NCBI GenBank assembly: GCA_049582005.1
Contig: JBAUTB010000179.1
Location: forward strand, 1-29,741
Direction: 5' to 3'
DNA length: 29,741 bases
DNA from: Sivonenia sp049582005
GTDB lineage: Bacteria > Cyanobacteriota > Cyanobacteriia > Gloeobacterales > PMM-0068
Positions 15,188 to 22,588 of the stretch are shown here, piece after piece; position 1 is the first letter of the stretch, and each line of letters begins with the position of its first letter. The notes beneath the pieces were generated by a model. The model was given only the letters and a program-made list of their open reading frames with translations, was not told the origin of the DNA and searched no databases. Both the position numbers and the translations under genes were made by a program.

Positions 15188-16140
15188 CGTTTAGTCGCAT
15201 TTAAGATTAGATTTACTGCAGTGTCACGATCCCTATGGATCTGTGCTACCAGTTCATCTACTGAATTAAATTGCAATTCAGGGCGGATAAAATCCGTGAA
15301 CTCGAGGGTTAATTCCTGGTCATAGAGGTCCCCGGACCAGCTTAAAAGATGCACCTCAATAGAGGGAGCACTCCCATTAAATGTAGGTCGCACGCCAATG
15401 TTTGTCAGTCCTATTTCCTGTTGACCTTTCCACGTAACTTTAGTTAGATAGACCCCATACCGAGGGATAAAACGCATGGGTTCTATCTGGATATTAGCCG
15501 TTGGAAAGCCAATTTTTCTTCCTCTAGCTTCGCCATGAATAACTTTTCCACAAAGTGTATAGTTGCGTCCTAAGAATGTTTGTGCTTTGACTAAATCCCC
15601 CTCAGCTAAAGCATTACGAATAGCAGAACTACTAACTTGTTCCTCTCCTAATAGAAAGGGTGGGCAAACACTCACCTCAACCCCTAAGGGAAGCAAGATA
15701 CGCTCTAAAAAGTCAGCATCACCTGTACGTCCTTTCCCAAAACGGAAATTCCAACCTACACTGACCTGCCTGGTCTTAAGATGCCCAATTAGAAAATCTA
15801 AAACAAAGGTTTCTGCCGTCATTTGTGCTAAAGCTGGACCAAAAGGTAAAACTAGAATTTGCAAAAAGCCTAAGTCTTTCAGAATTTGTTTTTTCTCTTG
15901 CAAGCTAGAAAGTAAAAAACCTGTTTGTCCCCCAAAGTATGCACGAGGGTGAGGATCGAAGGTAATTACAGTCGGAATTAGACCTCGCGATTTGGCTTCT
16001 AGAGAGGCTCTGAGTACCGCACGATGCCCTAAATGAACGCCATCAAAATTACCTAGAGCTACAGCACAGGGGGTTTGGATATCAGTGGGGAGAAGCAGGT
16101 TCACAGAGATTAGATTAAGATTTGCGAAGCAATTCGTCAA
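15184..16140 (-). CDS. ribF: Bifunctional riboflavin kinase/FAD synthetase
   Basis: RibF phosphorylates riboflavin to FMN and adenylylates FMN to FAD. The 318-residue length is usual. The N-terminal FAD synthetase domain (nucleotidyltransferase fold) has GNFDGVHLGHR (30-40), VITFDPHPR and the VGWNFRFGKGRTGD block. The C-terminal riboflavin kinase domain has GRKIGFPTANI, RYGVYLTKV, GLTNIGVRPTF and SIEVHLLSWSGDLYDQEL. The ATG at 16140 leaves about 24 residues before the first motif, slightly long; an internal GTG (V13) is an alternative. It converges on the DUF3143 gene with a four-base overlap. Confidence 0.95.
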   Translation of the reverse strand: MTNCFANLNLISVNLLLPTDIQTPCAVALGNFDGVHLGHRAVLRASLEAKSRGLIPTVITFDPHPRAYFGGQTGFLLSSLQEKKQILKDLGFLQILVLPFGPALAQMTAETFVLDFLIGHLKTRQVSVGWNFRFGKGRTGDADFLERILLPLGVEVSVCPPFLLGEEQVSSSAIRNALAEGDLVKAQTFLGRNYTLCGKVIHGEARGRKIGFPTANIQIEPMRFIPRYGVYLTKVTWKGQQEIGLTNIGVRPTFNGSAPSIEVHLLSWSGDLYDQELTLEFTDFIRPELQFNSVDELVAQIHRDRDTAVNLILNATKR

Positions 16141-16441
16141 TCATCGCTGCGCCTTGGGATGGGCTGAAAACTTATGTGCAGTTCATTCTAAACCAATCAA
16201 GATTGGGCTTGAATTTCATGCATGCCCTTCTTGGAGAGGCACGGAGAAACGCGATATCTCGCGCCCGTATTGGGAAGATCTATTGCTTGCCAAGGAAATA
16301 AGTTTTCTGAAGTTCTCGTAAACTAGTGTTCTTTGCATCTTAAAGAGGCGTATAACAGAATTGTGAGGACATATCACGGAAACGAGAATTTTAAATAATT
16401 TTTGTAAAGTGATGTAACCTGAAGATAGCGAAGAGTGAATT
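16141..16441. other. Spacer between ribF and the 69-residue gene
   Basis: No convincing gene is present. The region holds the promoter side of the divergent ribF gene on its left and, at its right end, the HLR1-like site at 16401-16418. The rest shows nothing that I can name. Confidence 0.4.
16401..16418 (-). promoter_or_regulatory. HLR1-like element (candidate RpaB-binding site)
   Basis: On the minus strand the site reads GTTACATC-AC-TTTACAAA. The HLR1 consensus is two (G/T)TTACA(T/A)(T/A) repeats with a two-base spacer. This site fits at 15 of 16 repeat positions. HLR1 is the target of the cyanobacterial response regulator RpaB at high-light and photosystem genes. It lies 23 bases before the ATG of the following small gene. 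A repressor position over the core promoter or early leader is suggested. Confidence 0.55.
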
Positions 16442-16651
16442 ATGCGCGTTGAGTTTCGTCCAATCAAAGACCGTCCCCAATCAGCGGCCATGCATGCCTT
16501 TGAAGAGAGCACTCTAATGTTCGTTGAAGCTTTGCCTATGGAACTGGCTCGTAGTCGTGCACAGCGTTACTTTGCTCTGGGTTTTCAGGTGAATTGGATG
16601 CTGGATGGCGTCTTGTCTCTCGACCCAGCAGACGAAGTGGGACTTAGCTAA
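16442..16651 (+). CDS. Small conserved-looking protein of unknown function, possibly light-regulated
   Basis: A 69-residue soluble protein that begins MRVEFRPIKDRP. It contains a helix-rich core HAFEESTLMFVEALPMELAR followed by SRAQRYFALGFQVNWMLDGVL. I do not recognise the family. Three points favour a real gene: an HLR1-like RpaB site just upstream, a good intrinsic terminator 16 bases after the stop, and protein-like composition. The F-E, then L-P-x-E-x-A-R, then a second amphipathic helix layout is faintly like NblA, the small phycobilisome-degradation adaptor, but spacing differs and the resemblance may be chance. It appears to be a monocistronic unit. Confidence 0.7.
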   Translation: MRVEFRPIKDRPQSAAMHAFEESTLMFVEALPMELARSRAQRYFALGFQVNWMLDGVLSLDPADEVGLS

Positions 16652-16666
16652 AGGTGAATTATTGAG

Positions 16667-16693
16667 CTCAGGTAGCCCCTGAGGGGTTTTTTT
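16667..16693 (+). terminator. Intrinsic terminator after the 69-residue gene
   Basis: CTCAGG (16667-16672) pairs with CCTGAG (16678-16683) around TAGCC, followed by GGG and seven T residues (16687-16693). An alternative CCCC-TGA-GGGG stem directly abuts the T-run. Both are classic Rho-independent shapes. Confidence 0.85.
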
Positions 16694-16744
16694 CGCCAAA
16701 AATTTTGTACTGAAGTCTGGAATTACATACTGGTCAGGTAATCC

Positions 16745-16757
16745 CCTTACAATAAGG
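16745..16757 (+). promoter_or_regulatory. glgB promoter -10 region inside a small palindrome
   Basis: TACAAT (16748-16753) lies 30 bases before the glgB ATG and is a good -10 box. It sits in CCTTA-CAA-TAAGG (16745-16757), a 5-3-5 inverted repeat, flanked by two GGTAAT direct repeats (16737-16742 and 16764-16769). The symmetry over the -10 could be an operator. No matching regulator is evident. Confidence 0.45.
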
Positions 16758-16783
16758 CTACCCGGTAATCATTTCTCTGCCTT

Positions 16784-18976
16784 ATGTATCAAATCCATAC
16801 CAATCCGTTTTCTGTCCTCGGTCCGCATTGGACAACTACAGAAGATGGGCTGGGAGCCCAAGACAGATCCGCCCCCAAAGTCTGGATAGTGAGAGCGTAT
16901 CAACCAAATACCCAGTCCATTACCTTAATCGACCCCAGTAGTCAGCGTAGTTGGCCTATGGTCTCTGCCGCTCATCCTGACCTTTTTGAAGTCTCTCTGG
17001 AAGAAGCAATCGAACCCTATCAACTGAAAGTGGTTAGGAGTAATGGGGAGACCGAACTTCTGGATGACCCCTATTCTTTCACTCCTGACTGGATTACCGA
17101 TGTAGACCAGCACCTGTTTGGGGAAGGCAACCACCATCGCATTTATGAAAAAATGGGCGCTCATCCACATTCGTTGCGAGGGGTATCGGGTGTTCATTTC
17201 GCCGTTTGGGCTCCCAATGCAAGAAGTGTAAGCGTGGTTGGAGATTTCAATCATTGGGATAGACGAATTCACCCGATGCAACGGTTATCGGGAGGAGGGA
17301 TCTGGGCGTTATTCGTCCCCGGATTAGAACCGGGGGAACTCTATAAGTTCGGAATAGAAAATACATACGGCCATTTTTACGAGAAGACTGATCCTTTTGG
17401 CTTTCAACAAGAAGTCCGCCCACAGACGGCTTCTATCATTACGGACCTCTCCTATGTTTGGAATGACCAAGATTGGCTAGAAACCAGAAAAAAGGCTGAT
17501 CCTTTGAAACTGCCGATCTCCATTTATGAGGTTCATCTGGGTTCATGGATGCATGTTCCAGAAGAAGGAGATAGATTTTTAACCTATCGTGAGCTTGCTC
17601 CAAAACTGAGTGCGTACGTTAAACAACAAGGATTTACTCATATCGAGTTAATGCCAATTCTAGAACATCCCTTTGATGGCTCTTGGGGCTATCAAGTGAT
17701 TGGGCATTATGCTCCAACCTCTCGGTATGGGACTCCAACTGAGTTTAAGTATTTCATGGACTATCTCCATCAGCAAGGGATCGGCGTAATTTTAGATTGG
17801 GTACCTGGTCATTTTCCTAAAGATGCGCACGGTTTAAGAGAGTTTGATGGCACCTGTCTTTTTGAACATGCTGACCCGAGAAAGGGAGAGCATAAAGAGT
17901 GGGGAACCCTAATTTTCAACTATGGGCGTAATGAAGTCCGTAATTATTTAGTTGCGAATGTCCTCTACTGGTTTGACGAATATCATATCGATGGTATCCG
18001 CGTAGATGCAGTTGCTTCTATGCTGTATCTGGATTATTCGCGAGAAGAAGGAGAATGGATCCCCAACCAGTATGGGGGAAGGGAAAATATAGAAGCCATT
18101 CAGTTCTTACAGCAACTGAATTCCCTGATTTTTGAATATTTTCCAGGAGCTCTTTCTATTGCTGAAGAGTCAACCGCTTGGCCTATGGTTACCTGGCCTA
18201 CGAGCGCAGGGGGATTGGGCTTTAACTTGAAGTGGAATATGGGCTGGATGCATGACAATTTAGAATATTTCTCTGTGCATCCGCATGACCGAAAATTTCA
18301 TCACAATAAGCTGACATTTTCAATCATGTATTATCGTGCGGAAAATTATGTTTTAGCCCTATCCCATGACGAAGTAGTGCATGGCAAGAGTAGTTTAATC
18401 TATAAGATGCCTGGCAATGAATGGGAGAAGTTTGCTAGTGTTCGTGCGTTACTCGGATTCATGTATGGTCATCCTGGCAAAAAGAATCTCTTCATGGGTA
18501 TGGAATTTGGGCAGACCAATGAGTGGAATGTCTGGACTTCACTCGACTGGCACTTATTAAAAAATCCTGTTCATCAGAAACTTCAAAAGTTTTGTGCTGA
18601 CTTGAATCATCTCTATCGTGCGGAACCTGCTTTTTATGAAGGGGATTACGCTGACGGAGGATTCTACTGGGTAAATTGTGATGATAGAGACGCCAGCATG
18701 ATCTCATTCATTCGCCAAACAGAGGGAGGCAAAAATTTCCTTTTATTTGTATGTAACTTTTCTGCGAATGTCTATGACCATTACCGAGTAGGAGTCCCGC
18801 AAAAAGGTTTTTACAAAGAGCTGCTCAATAGTGATGCTGAAATTTATGGGGGTTCTAATCAAGGGAATCAGGGGGGTTTAGAGGCCGATGAAAAGGGCTA
18901 CAATGGCCAGCCTTATTCTTTGGGTCTACGCATTCCTCCTCTGGCGGTCAGCATTTTCAAGTTGGTCAAGCCTTAG
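16784..18976 (+). CDS. glgB: 1,4-alpha-glucan (glycogen) branching enzyme
   Basis: GlgB cuts alpha-1,4 chains and rejoins them as alpha-1,6 branches, giving branched glycogen. The 730-residue protein is a full GH13 subfamily 9 enzyme. It has an N-terminal N1 domain (about 1-105), a CBM48 domain (about 115-215, VHFAVWAPNARSVSVVGDFN), the catalytic barrel from about 240, and a C-terminal all-beta domain (from about 620). Catalytic residues are the nucleophile D408 in GIRVDAVASM, the acid/base E461 in IAEESTAWP and the stabiliser D529 in LSHDEVVHGK. The first conserved region is APTSRYGTP. The start was chosen at the only ATG matching the -10 box at 16748. The gene stands alone, so its control is likely at that promoter. 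Confidence 0.97.
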   Translation: MYQIHTNPFSVLGPHWTTTEDGLGAQDRSAPKVWIVRAYQPNTQSITLIDPSSQRSWPMVSAAHPDLFEVSLEEAIEPYQLKVVRSNGETELLDDPYSFTPDWITDVDQHLFGEGNHHRIYEKMGAHPHSLRGVSGVHFAVWAPNARSVSVVGDFNHWDRRIHPMQRLSGGGIWALFVPGLEPGELYKFGIENTYGHFYEKTDPFGFQQEVRPQTASIITDLSYVWNDQDWLETRKKADPLKLPISIYEVHLGSWMHVPEEGDRFLTYRELAPKLSAYVKQQGFTHIELMPILEHPFDGSWGYQVIGHYAPTSRYGTPTEFKYFMDYLHQQGIGVILDWVPGHFPKDAHGLREFDGTCLFEHADPRKGEHKEWGTLIFNYGRNEVRNYLVANVLYWFDEYHIDGIRVDAVASMLYLDYSREEGEWIPNQYGGRENIEAIQFLQQLNSLIFEYFPGALSIAEESTAWPMVTWPTSAGGLGFNLKWNMGWMHDNLEYFSVHPHDRKFHHNKLTFSIMYYRAENYVLALSHDEVVHGKSSLIYKMPGNEWEKFASVRALLGFMYGHPGKKNLFMGMEFGQTNEWNVWTSLDWHLLKNPVHQKLQKFCADLNHLYRAEPAFYEGDYADGGFYWVNCDDRDASMISFIRQTEGGKNFLLFVCNFSANVYDHYRVGVPQKGFYKELLNSDAEIYGGSNQGNQGGLEADEKGYNGQPYSLGLRIPPLAVSIFKLVKP

Positions 18977-18992
18977 TTCGTTGGAAGACCTC

Positions 18993-19361
18993 CTAAAAAA
19001 ACGGAACAATGGTCTTTAGGACTTTCCGTACCCTTAGGAGAAGAATCAACTGCCTTAGTTTAGGACTTATCGCTTGCGTCTCCTGAGCTTTCTGAAGTTC
19101 TTCTTGCAGTAAGGCATATTCCGCTGGGGTTAATAGGCGATTATCTTCTGGGGAGCGGGCATGTTCTATGGGCTGGAGGCGAGCTACTTCTTCTGGTATG
19201 TCCTCAGCTTGAGAAGCTGGAAGTGAAACCGAGGGAACGGTCTGGGCAAAGCCAGGACTAAGCAGCATGGTGAGCAGCAAAAAAAGTATAAACCAGTGAC
19301 GATACAAAACACGGTACTCACGAGGGCTTGTTGTGATTGTATGCTCAAGCCTGTGTGACAT
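18993..19361 (-). CDS. Exported or membrane-anchored hypothetical protein
   Basis: This 122-residue protein has a basic N-terminus (about 21 residues), a hydrophobic stretch (about 22-38, HWFILFLLLTMLLSPGFAQ) and an SPGFAQ|T-type signal peptidase site. The mature part is short and rich in Glu, Leu and Gln, with LTPAEYALLQEELQKAQ likely helical. It ends in a basic, hydrophobic KLRQLILLLRVRKVLKTIVP that may lie on a membrane. I have a vague memory of cyanobacterial proteins with similar C-termini but no function. It is divergent from the 19391 gene with only 29 bases between the starts. The 3' end almost touches the glgB stop. Confidence 0.65.
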   Translation of the reverse strand: MSHRLEHTITTSPREYRVLYRHWFILFLLLTMLLSPGFAQTVPSVSLPASQAEDIPEEVARLQPIEHARSPEDNRLLTPAEYALLQEELQKAQETQAISPKLRQLILLLRVRKVLKTIVPFF

Positions 19362-19390
19362 ACTAAAAATGTACGGCTTCGATTTAGGCT

Positions 19391-19696
19391 ATGACACAAG
19401 ATTTTGAAGAGCGTTTCAAGCGTCTAGAGCAGGAAGTGAATCGGGATTCGAAAACTAATGCAAATTTCAAGTGGAAGACCCCTGCCAATCTAAGTACGAA
19501 GAAAGGCGACGCTCAGACGAAGGGTAGTTCTATTCAGGAATGGCTGTGGCTTGCCATTGCTATTTTGGTTGTCTTAGTCCTAGGCCGGATGGTTTTGGGA
19601 ATGGCTTTTGGCCTTGTGTTTATGTTGCTCAACTTGGCTGTTTTCGCTGCCATTATTGCCGGTGTGTTCGCTATTTTTCGATTATTTAAAAAGTAA
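19391..19696 (+). CDS. Small two-helix membrane protein
   Basis: A 101-residue protein of unknown function. The first 45 residues are charged and soluble (DFEERFKRLEQEVNRDS is probably a short helix or coiled-coil). Two transmembrane helices follow at about 51-72 (WLWLAIAILVVLVLGRMVLG) and 74-97 (FGLVFMLLNLAVFAAIIAGV). It ends in a basic tail (FRLFKK). Its stop overlaps the folK start by one base (TAATG), so folK translation is probably coupled to it. Confidence 0.7.
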   Translation: MTQDFEERFKRLEQEVNRDSKTNANFKWKTPANLSTKKGDAQTKGSSIQEWLWLAIAILVVLVLGRMVLGMAFGLVFMLLNLAVFAAIIAGVFAIFRLFKK

Positions 19697-20181
19697 TGGC
19701 CATCATTGCGGTGGGATTGGGGGGAAATTTAGGAAACCCTGTTCATACCTTTAATCTCGCCCTTGATGTACTGTCTCAAAAGCCTCAGTGGCACCTGCAA
19801 AAAGTATCTAGCTTCTATCAAACACCTGCCTTTGGACCTCCTCAGCCAGACTATCTAAATGCCTGTGCCCTTTTTGAAATAATGGTTTCGCCTCATACGG
19901 TTTTAAAGACTCTACAGACCGTGGAAAATCAGTTTGGCAGAGTTAGAGAAATTCATTGGGGACCAAGAACCCTGGATCTGGATTTACTTTTCTATGATCA
20001 ATTGCTGATCAATACCGCTGATTTAACCTTGCCCCATCCTTTTATGGCCGAACGAGGTTCTGTTCTAGTTCCTCTAGCAGAGATTATTCCCGATTGGTTG
20101 CACCCTCAAAAAAAGCAAACAGTCCTAGAGCTAAAAAATCGATTAGAGTTAACAGGGATTGAACTCTTTAGGGAGCTCTAG
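19696..20181 (+). CDS. folK: 2-amino-4-hydroxy-6-hydroxymethyldihydropteridine pyrophosphokinase (HPPK)
   Basis: FolK transfers pyrophosphate from ATP to 6-hydroxymethyl-7,8-dihydropterin in folate synthesis. The 161-residue length is normal. Key motifs are GLGGNLGNP at the N-terminus, SSFYQTPAFGPPQPDYLNAC and the ATP-binding loop region RVREIHWGPRTLDLDLLFYD, whose two acidic residues (DLDLLFY) bind magnesium. LPHPFMAERGSVLVPLAEI follows as usual. It starts within the stop codon of the preceding membrane-protein gene and ends 112 bases before the convergent alx gene. Confidence 0.95.
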   Translation: MAIIAVGLGGNLGNPVHTFNLALDVLSQKPQWHLQKVSSFYQTPAFGPPQPDYLNACALFEIMVSPHTVLKTLQTVENQFGRVREIHWGPRTLDLDLLFYDQLLINTADLTLPHPFMAERGSVLVPLAEIIPDWLHPQKKQTVLELKNRLELTGIELFREL

Positions 20182-20231
20182 TGAAAGCATCAATTCACCC
20201 CCTAATTCATATCGCTTTCAGAGGGTGAATT
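20182..20231. repeat. Interlocking inverted repeats in the folK-alx gap
   Basis: Two exact inverted repeats are interleaved. TGAAAGC (20182-20188) pairs with GCTTTCA (20214-20220). AATTCACCC (20192-20200) pairs with GGGTGAATT (20223-20231). The order A-B-A'-B' means the two stems either form a pseudoknot or exclude each other. The array starts directly after the folK stop codon. No strong T-run follows on either strand, so it is not a standard terminator. Confidence 0.7.
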
Positions 20232-20292
20232 AACTGCTTTTGTACTTGAGCTGATGAGGACTCAGAAGATTGCTGCTGTGAATGGTTAGCCA

Positions 20293-21282
20293 TCACTGCT
20301 GAACTTCAGCAGCCAGTGTTCGCTTTTGTTCCGTTTCAAGCTTACGGGCACGGAAGAGAGAGGCAACGACAGCTACAGCTAAGACGGAGGCAATCACTCC
20401 TAGAGAAGCGGGAGTAGGGATCTTGTAGATATCTACTAAGGTCATCTTGACACCCACAAAGGTCAGAATGACGGCTAGACCCATTTTCAGGTAGTAGAAC
20501 TTATCAATAACTCCTGCCAGGACAAAGTACAAAGACCGTAAGCCCAAGATCGCGAAGACATTAGAGGTATAGACAATGAAGGGATCCTGGGTGACTGCAA
20601 AAATAGCGGGAATGGAATCTACCGCAAAGACCAGATCGGTCGTCTCCACCATGATCAAAACGAGGAACAGTGGCGTGGCCATTAGTTTCCCGGCATGACG
20701 GACGAAGAAATGATCTTTTTCGTAGTTTTTTGTGACAGGAATCAGCTTGCGGACTAGCTTGATCACAGGATTGTTTTCTGGATGTAACTCTTCGTCTTTA
20801 TGAGTTGCCATCTTGATGCCTGTGAAGATCAAGAAAGCTCCGAATATATAGATAATCCAGTGGTATTCCTTGAGTAGTGCAGCCCCGGCTAAAATCATAG
20901 TGGCTCGCATCACGAGGGCTCCAAGGATTCCCCAGAAAAGAACTCGATGCTGATAGGCCGCAGGTACTGCAAAGTAGCCAAAAATTAGAGCAATAACAAA
21001 GACATTATCTACACTGAGAGACTTTTCAATCAGGTAGCCTGTGAAGAAGGCCAATGCTGCTTCACTATTGGAATAAGTACTTCCTGGTATTAAGGTATTC
21101 CAATAAAAGTAAATCCCTGTATTAAAAACTAGAGCCAAGGAAACCCAGACTGCGGTCCAAATACTGGCCTCTTTGACAGAGATGACATGAGATTTGCGGT
21201 GAAAAACTCCCAAATCTAGGGCTAACATGCCCAAGACAAAAACATTGAATCCGATCCAAAGCCAAATGCTTTCCGTTCCCAT
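20293..21282 (-). CDS. alx: TerC/Alx family integral membrane protein, probable Mn2+ exporter
   Basis: A 329-residue TerC-family protein with about nine membrane helices. It shows the acidic residues in membrane segments typical of the family: MLALDLGVF, EKSLSVDNVFVIALIF and MVETTDLVFAVDSIPAIFAV. Other hallmarks are GYFAVPAAYQHRVLFWGILGA, YIFGAFLIFTGIKMA and SNVFAILGLRSLYFVLAGV. It is very close in layout to E. coli Alx, which is linked to manganese efflux and has an alkaline- and Mn-responsive riboswitch leader. The same riboswitch class is present upstream here, so Mn2+-dependent expression is well supported. Translation probably starts at the ATG at 21282, with a CAGGAG ribosome-binding site upstream. 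Confidence 0.93.
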   Translation of the reverse strand: MGTESIWLWIGFNVFVLGMLALDLGVFHRKSHVISVKEASIWTAVWVSLALVFNTGIYFYWNTLIPGSTYSNSEAALAFFTGYLIEKSLSVDNVFVIALIFGYFAVPAAYQHRVLFWGILGALVMRATMILAGAALLKEYHWIIYIFGAFLIFTGIKMATHKDEELHPENNPVIKLVRKLIPVTKNYEKDHFFVRHAGKLMATPLFLVLIMVETTDLVFAVDSIPAIFAVTQDPFIVYTSNVFAILGLRSLYFVLAGVIDKFYYLKMGLAVILTFVGVKMTLVDIYKIPTPASLGVIASVLAVAVVASLFRARKLETEQKRTLAAEVQQ

Positions 21283-21350
21283 GACCTATACTCCTGCTCT
21301 TTGAGATAGGCCGTGAGGATGACACAAGCACCCCACGGCATTACTGTCGC
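21283..21350 (-). promoter_or_regulatory. Expression platform of the manganese riboswitch
   Basis: Downstream of the aptamer the leader contains GCCGTGGGG pairing with CCTCACGGC (a stem of about nine pairs), then CAGGAG and the alx start codon. There is no T-run after the stem, so control of translation is more likely than termination. CTCCTG inside the aptamer could pair with the CAGGAG site, a possible off state. Confidence 0.5.
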
Positions 21351-21463
21351 GGTGGTCTTGCCAATAGTGTAAAAACACATACGCTTAGCCGGAAGTTTCC
21401 TTCGTATTGACGACTAAGCGACCCATCAGGAGTTTCCTGAGCTCGGGTGGCTACTCCCCATCC
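21351..21463 (-). ncRNA. yybP-ykoY manganese riboswitch aptamer
   Basis: Read on the minus strand, the leader has the class's invariant pieces in order. GGGGAGTAGCC opens it, followed by a hairpin (CTCAGGAAACTCCTGA). Then comes the second leg GTCGTCAATACGAAGGAAAC with TTCCGGC closing it, a variable hairpin, and the 3' strand GGCAAGACCACC. These match the Lactococcus and E. coli members as I remember them. The class binds Mn2+ at the four-way junction and turns on exporters. It sits directly before alx, the expected partner gene. Confidence 0.92.
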
Positions 21464-21468
21464 ATGAA

Positions 21469-21486
21469 AAAGCATATATATGCTTT
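21469..21486. promoter_or_regulatory. Perfect 18-bp palindrome next to the riboswitch
   Basis: AAAGCATATATATGCTTT is exactly self-complementary and ends five bases before the aptamer. Its TATATAT core could double as the -10 region of the alx promoter. A dimeric repressor or activator could act here on top of the riboswitch. Confidence 0.5.
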
Positions 21487-21730
21487 ATCCTAATCTTAGT
21501 TCAGGGATCTAATAGACTAAGGTCACTATTTTCTATGGAATTCATAGTTTATTATCTATGCTTTCGGGAGCAACAGTTCTGGGAGCTCATAGGCTCTCCA
21601 CCTATGTTAAATGTCCATAATCATACTTAAGCTGCATCCGAGCAAGGCTTTAGCGCGGTTCACAACTCTGCCCATCTTTCTCCTGAGCGGCTAATGCAGT
21701 AATCTATGGTCATTCCTCCGTGCCTAAGCT
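21487..21730. other. Divergent spacer between alx and the secreted-protein gene
   Basis: No gene is recognisable. CTATG-GAATT-CATAG (21533-21547) is a small near-palindrome. GGGAGC and GCTCTCC near 21579-21600 can pair with one bulge. These may be parts of promoters or an RNA leader for the 21731 gene; nothing else stands out. Confidence 0.35.
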
Positions 21731-22588
21731 ATGCGTCTACGCACTACTTTATTGATCACTGCACTGATGAGTGCTTCCCCTGTCTGGGCTTATCGCCCTT
21801 TGCATGGGATCTATCAAAATACAAAAGATGCTCCGGTGGTTACCCGCTCCGTCTCAACGAGTCTGGCAGACAAAGACGGAAGACTGGACTCCAACTGGGA
21901 TACCACTATTGTCTTGGAGCAGAAAGATCCGCGTGAAGTGGCACGGGTAGATGTAGCTTTTTCACTATTGGGTAATCAAAATCGCACCATCATCGTTCGC
22001 CGGGTGGTCCTTCAGAGAGACCATTCTTGGAAACAAGGCGAGCAATGGAAATACCGTCTCCAACAGGAACATCTGGGCTGGCCTGGCGAAGCTACTTTAG
22101 TGCAAGTCCTGTCGGTAACTTTTACAAATGGAGAAACTTGGGATAGTTCAAATAAGCCAGAGCAGAAACTACAAGACTTTACGACGCCCGACGGAGAAGA
22201 AAAGGCAACACTCCCTGCAAACAACCCAAACTCTCCCTATATACCCCCGATAGTTTTACCCACGGGGGGGGGAGGGAGTAGTTCGTCTTCTGGAACGGGC
22301 ACCGGGTACGTCCCTCCTGTGCGGCCACGAGTATCTCCTGCTAGACCTGGTTTCTCGCGCTCGGTGCCACCTACTCAACCTACTCTGCCGGTACCATCAC
22401 AGGCTCAACCTTCTCCGATTCCAGGTAGCTCTACTCCAGGATCACCTGGTAGCCCAAGTATTGGCACGAGCCCAAATACTCCTCCACCGGCACAGAGTAA
22501 TCCTTTTCCGGGAATCATCCCTCCAGGAACGAATTCCTCCCCTTCCAATGGCAGTGTCCCTACTCCTCAAGAGATTCAGAGTCGGTAA
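21731..22588 (+). CDS. Secreted protein with a proline/serine-rich tail
   Basis: This 285-residue exported protein is of unknown function. A signal peptide (MRLRTTLLITALMSASPVWA, cleavage after about residue 20) leads to a folded-looking domain (about 21-150). That domain is rich in beta-strand patterns such as TTIVLEQKDPREVARVDVAF. From about residue 160 the sequence is low-complexity Pro/Ser/Gly/Thr, typical of a surface or wall linker. A run of nine G residues (22264-22272) encodes the first GGGG. The C-terminus GTNSSPSNGSVPTPQE is repeated out of frame just beyond the stop, so the original end may have differed. No cysteine-lipobox or sorting motif is seen. Confidence 0.7.
   Translation: MRLRTTLLITALMSASPVWAYRPLHGIYQNTKDAPVVTRSVSTSLADKDGRLDSNWDTTIVLEQKDPREVARVDVAFSLLGNQNRTIIVRRVVLQRDHSWKQGEQWKYRLQQEHLGWPGEATLVQVLSVTFTNGETWDSSNKPEQKLQDFTTPDGEEKATLPANNPNSPYIPPIVLPTGGGGSSSSSGTGTGYVPPVRPRVSPARPGFSRSVPPTQPTLPVPSQAQPSPIPGSSTPGSPGSPSIGTSPNTPPPAQSNPFPGIIPPGTNSSPSNGSVPTPQEIQSR
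22264..22272 (+). repeat. Nine-G homopolymer within the secreted-protein gene
   Basis: The run lies at codons about 178-181 (ACG GGG GGG GGA), just before a serine run. Loss or gain of one G would shift the rest of the tail out of frame. This is a potential phase-variation site, or an assembly weak point. Confidence 0.8.

Noticed and set aside
16085..16321. Plus-strand 78-codon frame overlapping the ribF start
   Set aside because: It begins inside ribF on the other strand, has no ribosome-binding site and has an unordered composition rich in Arg, Trp and Cys.
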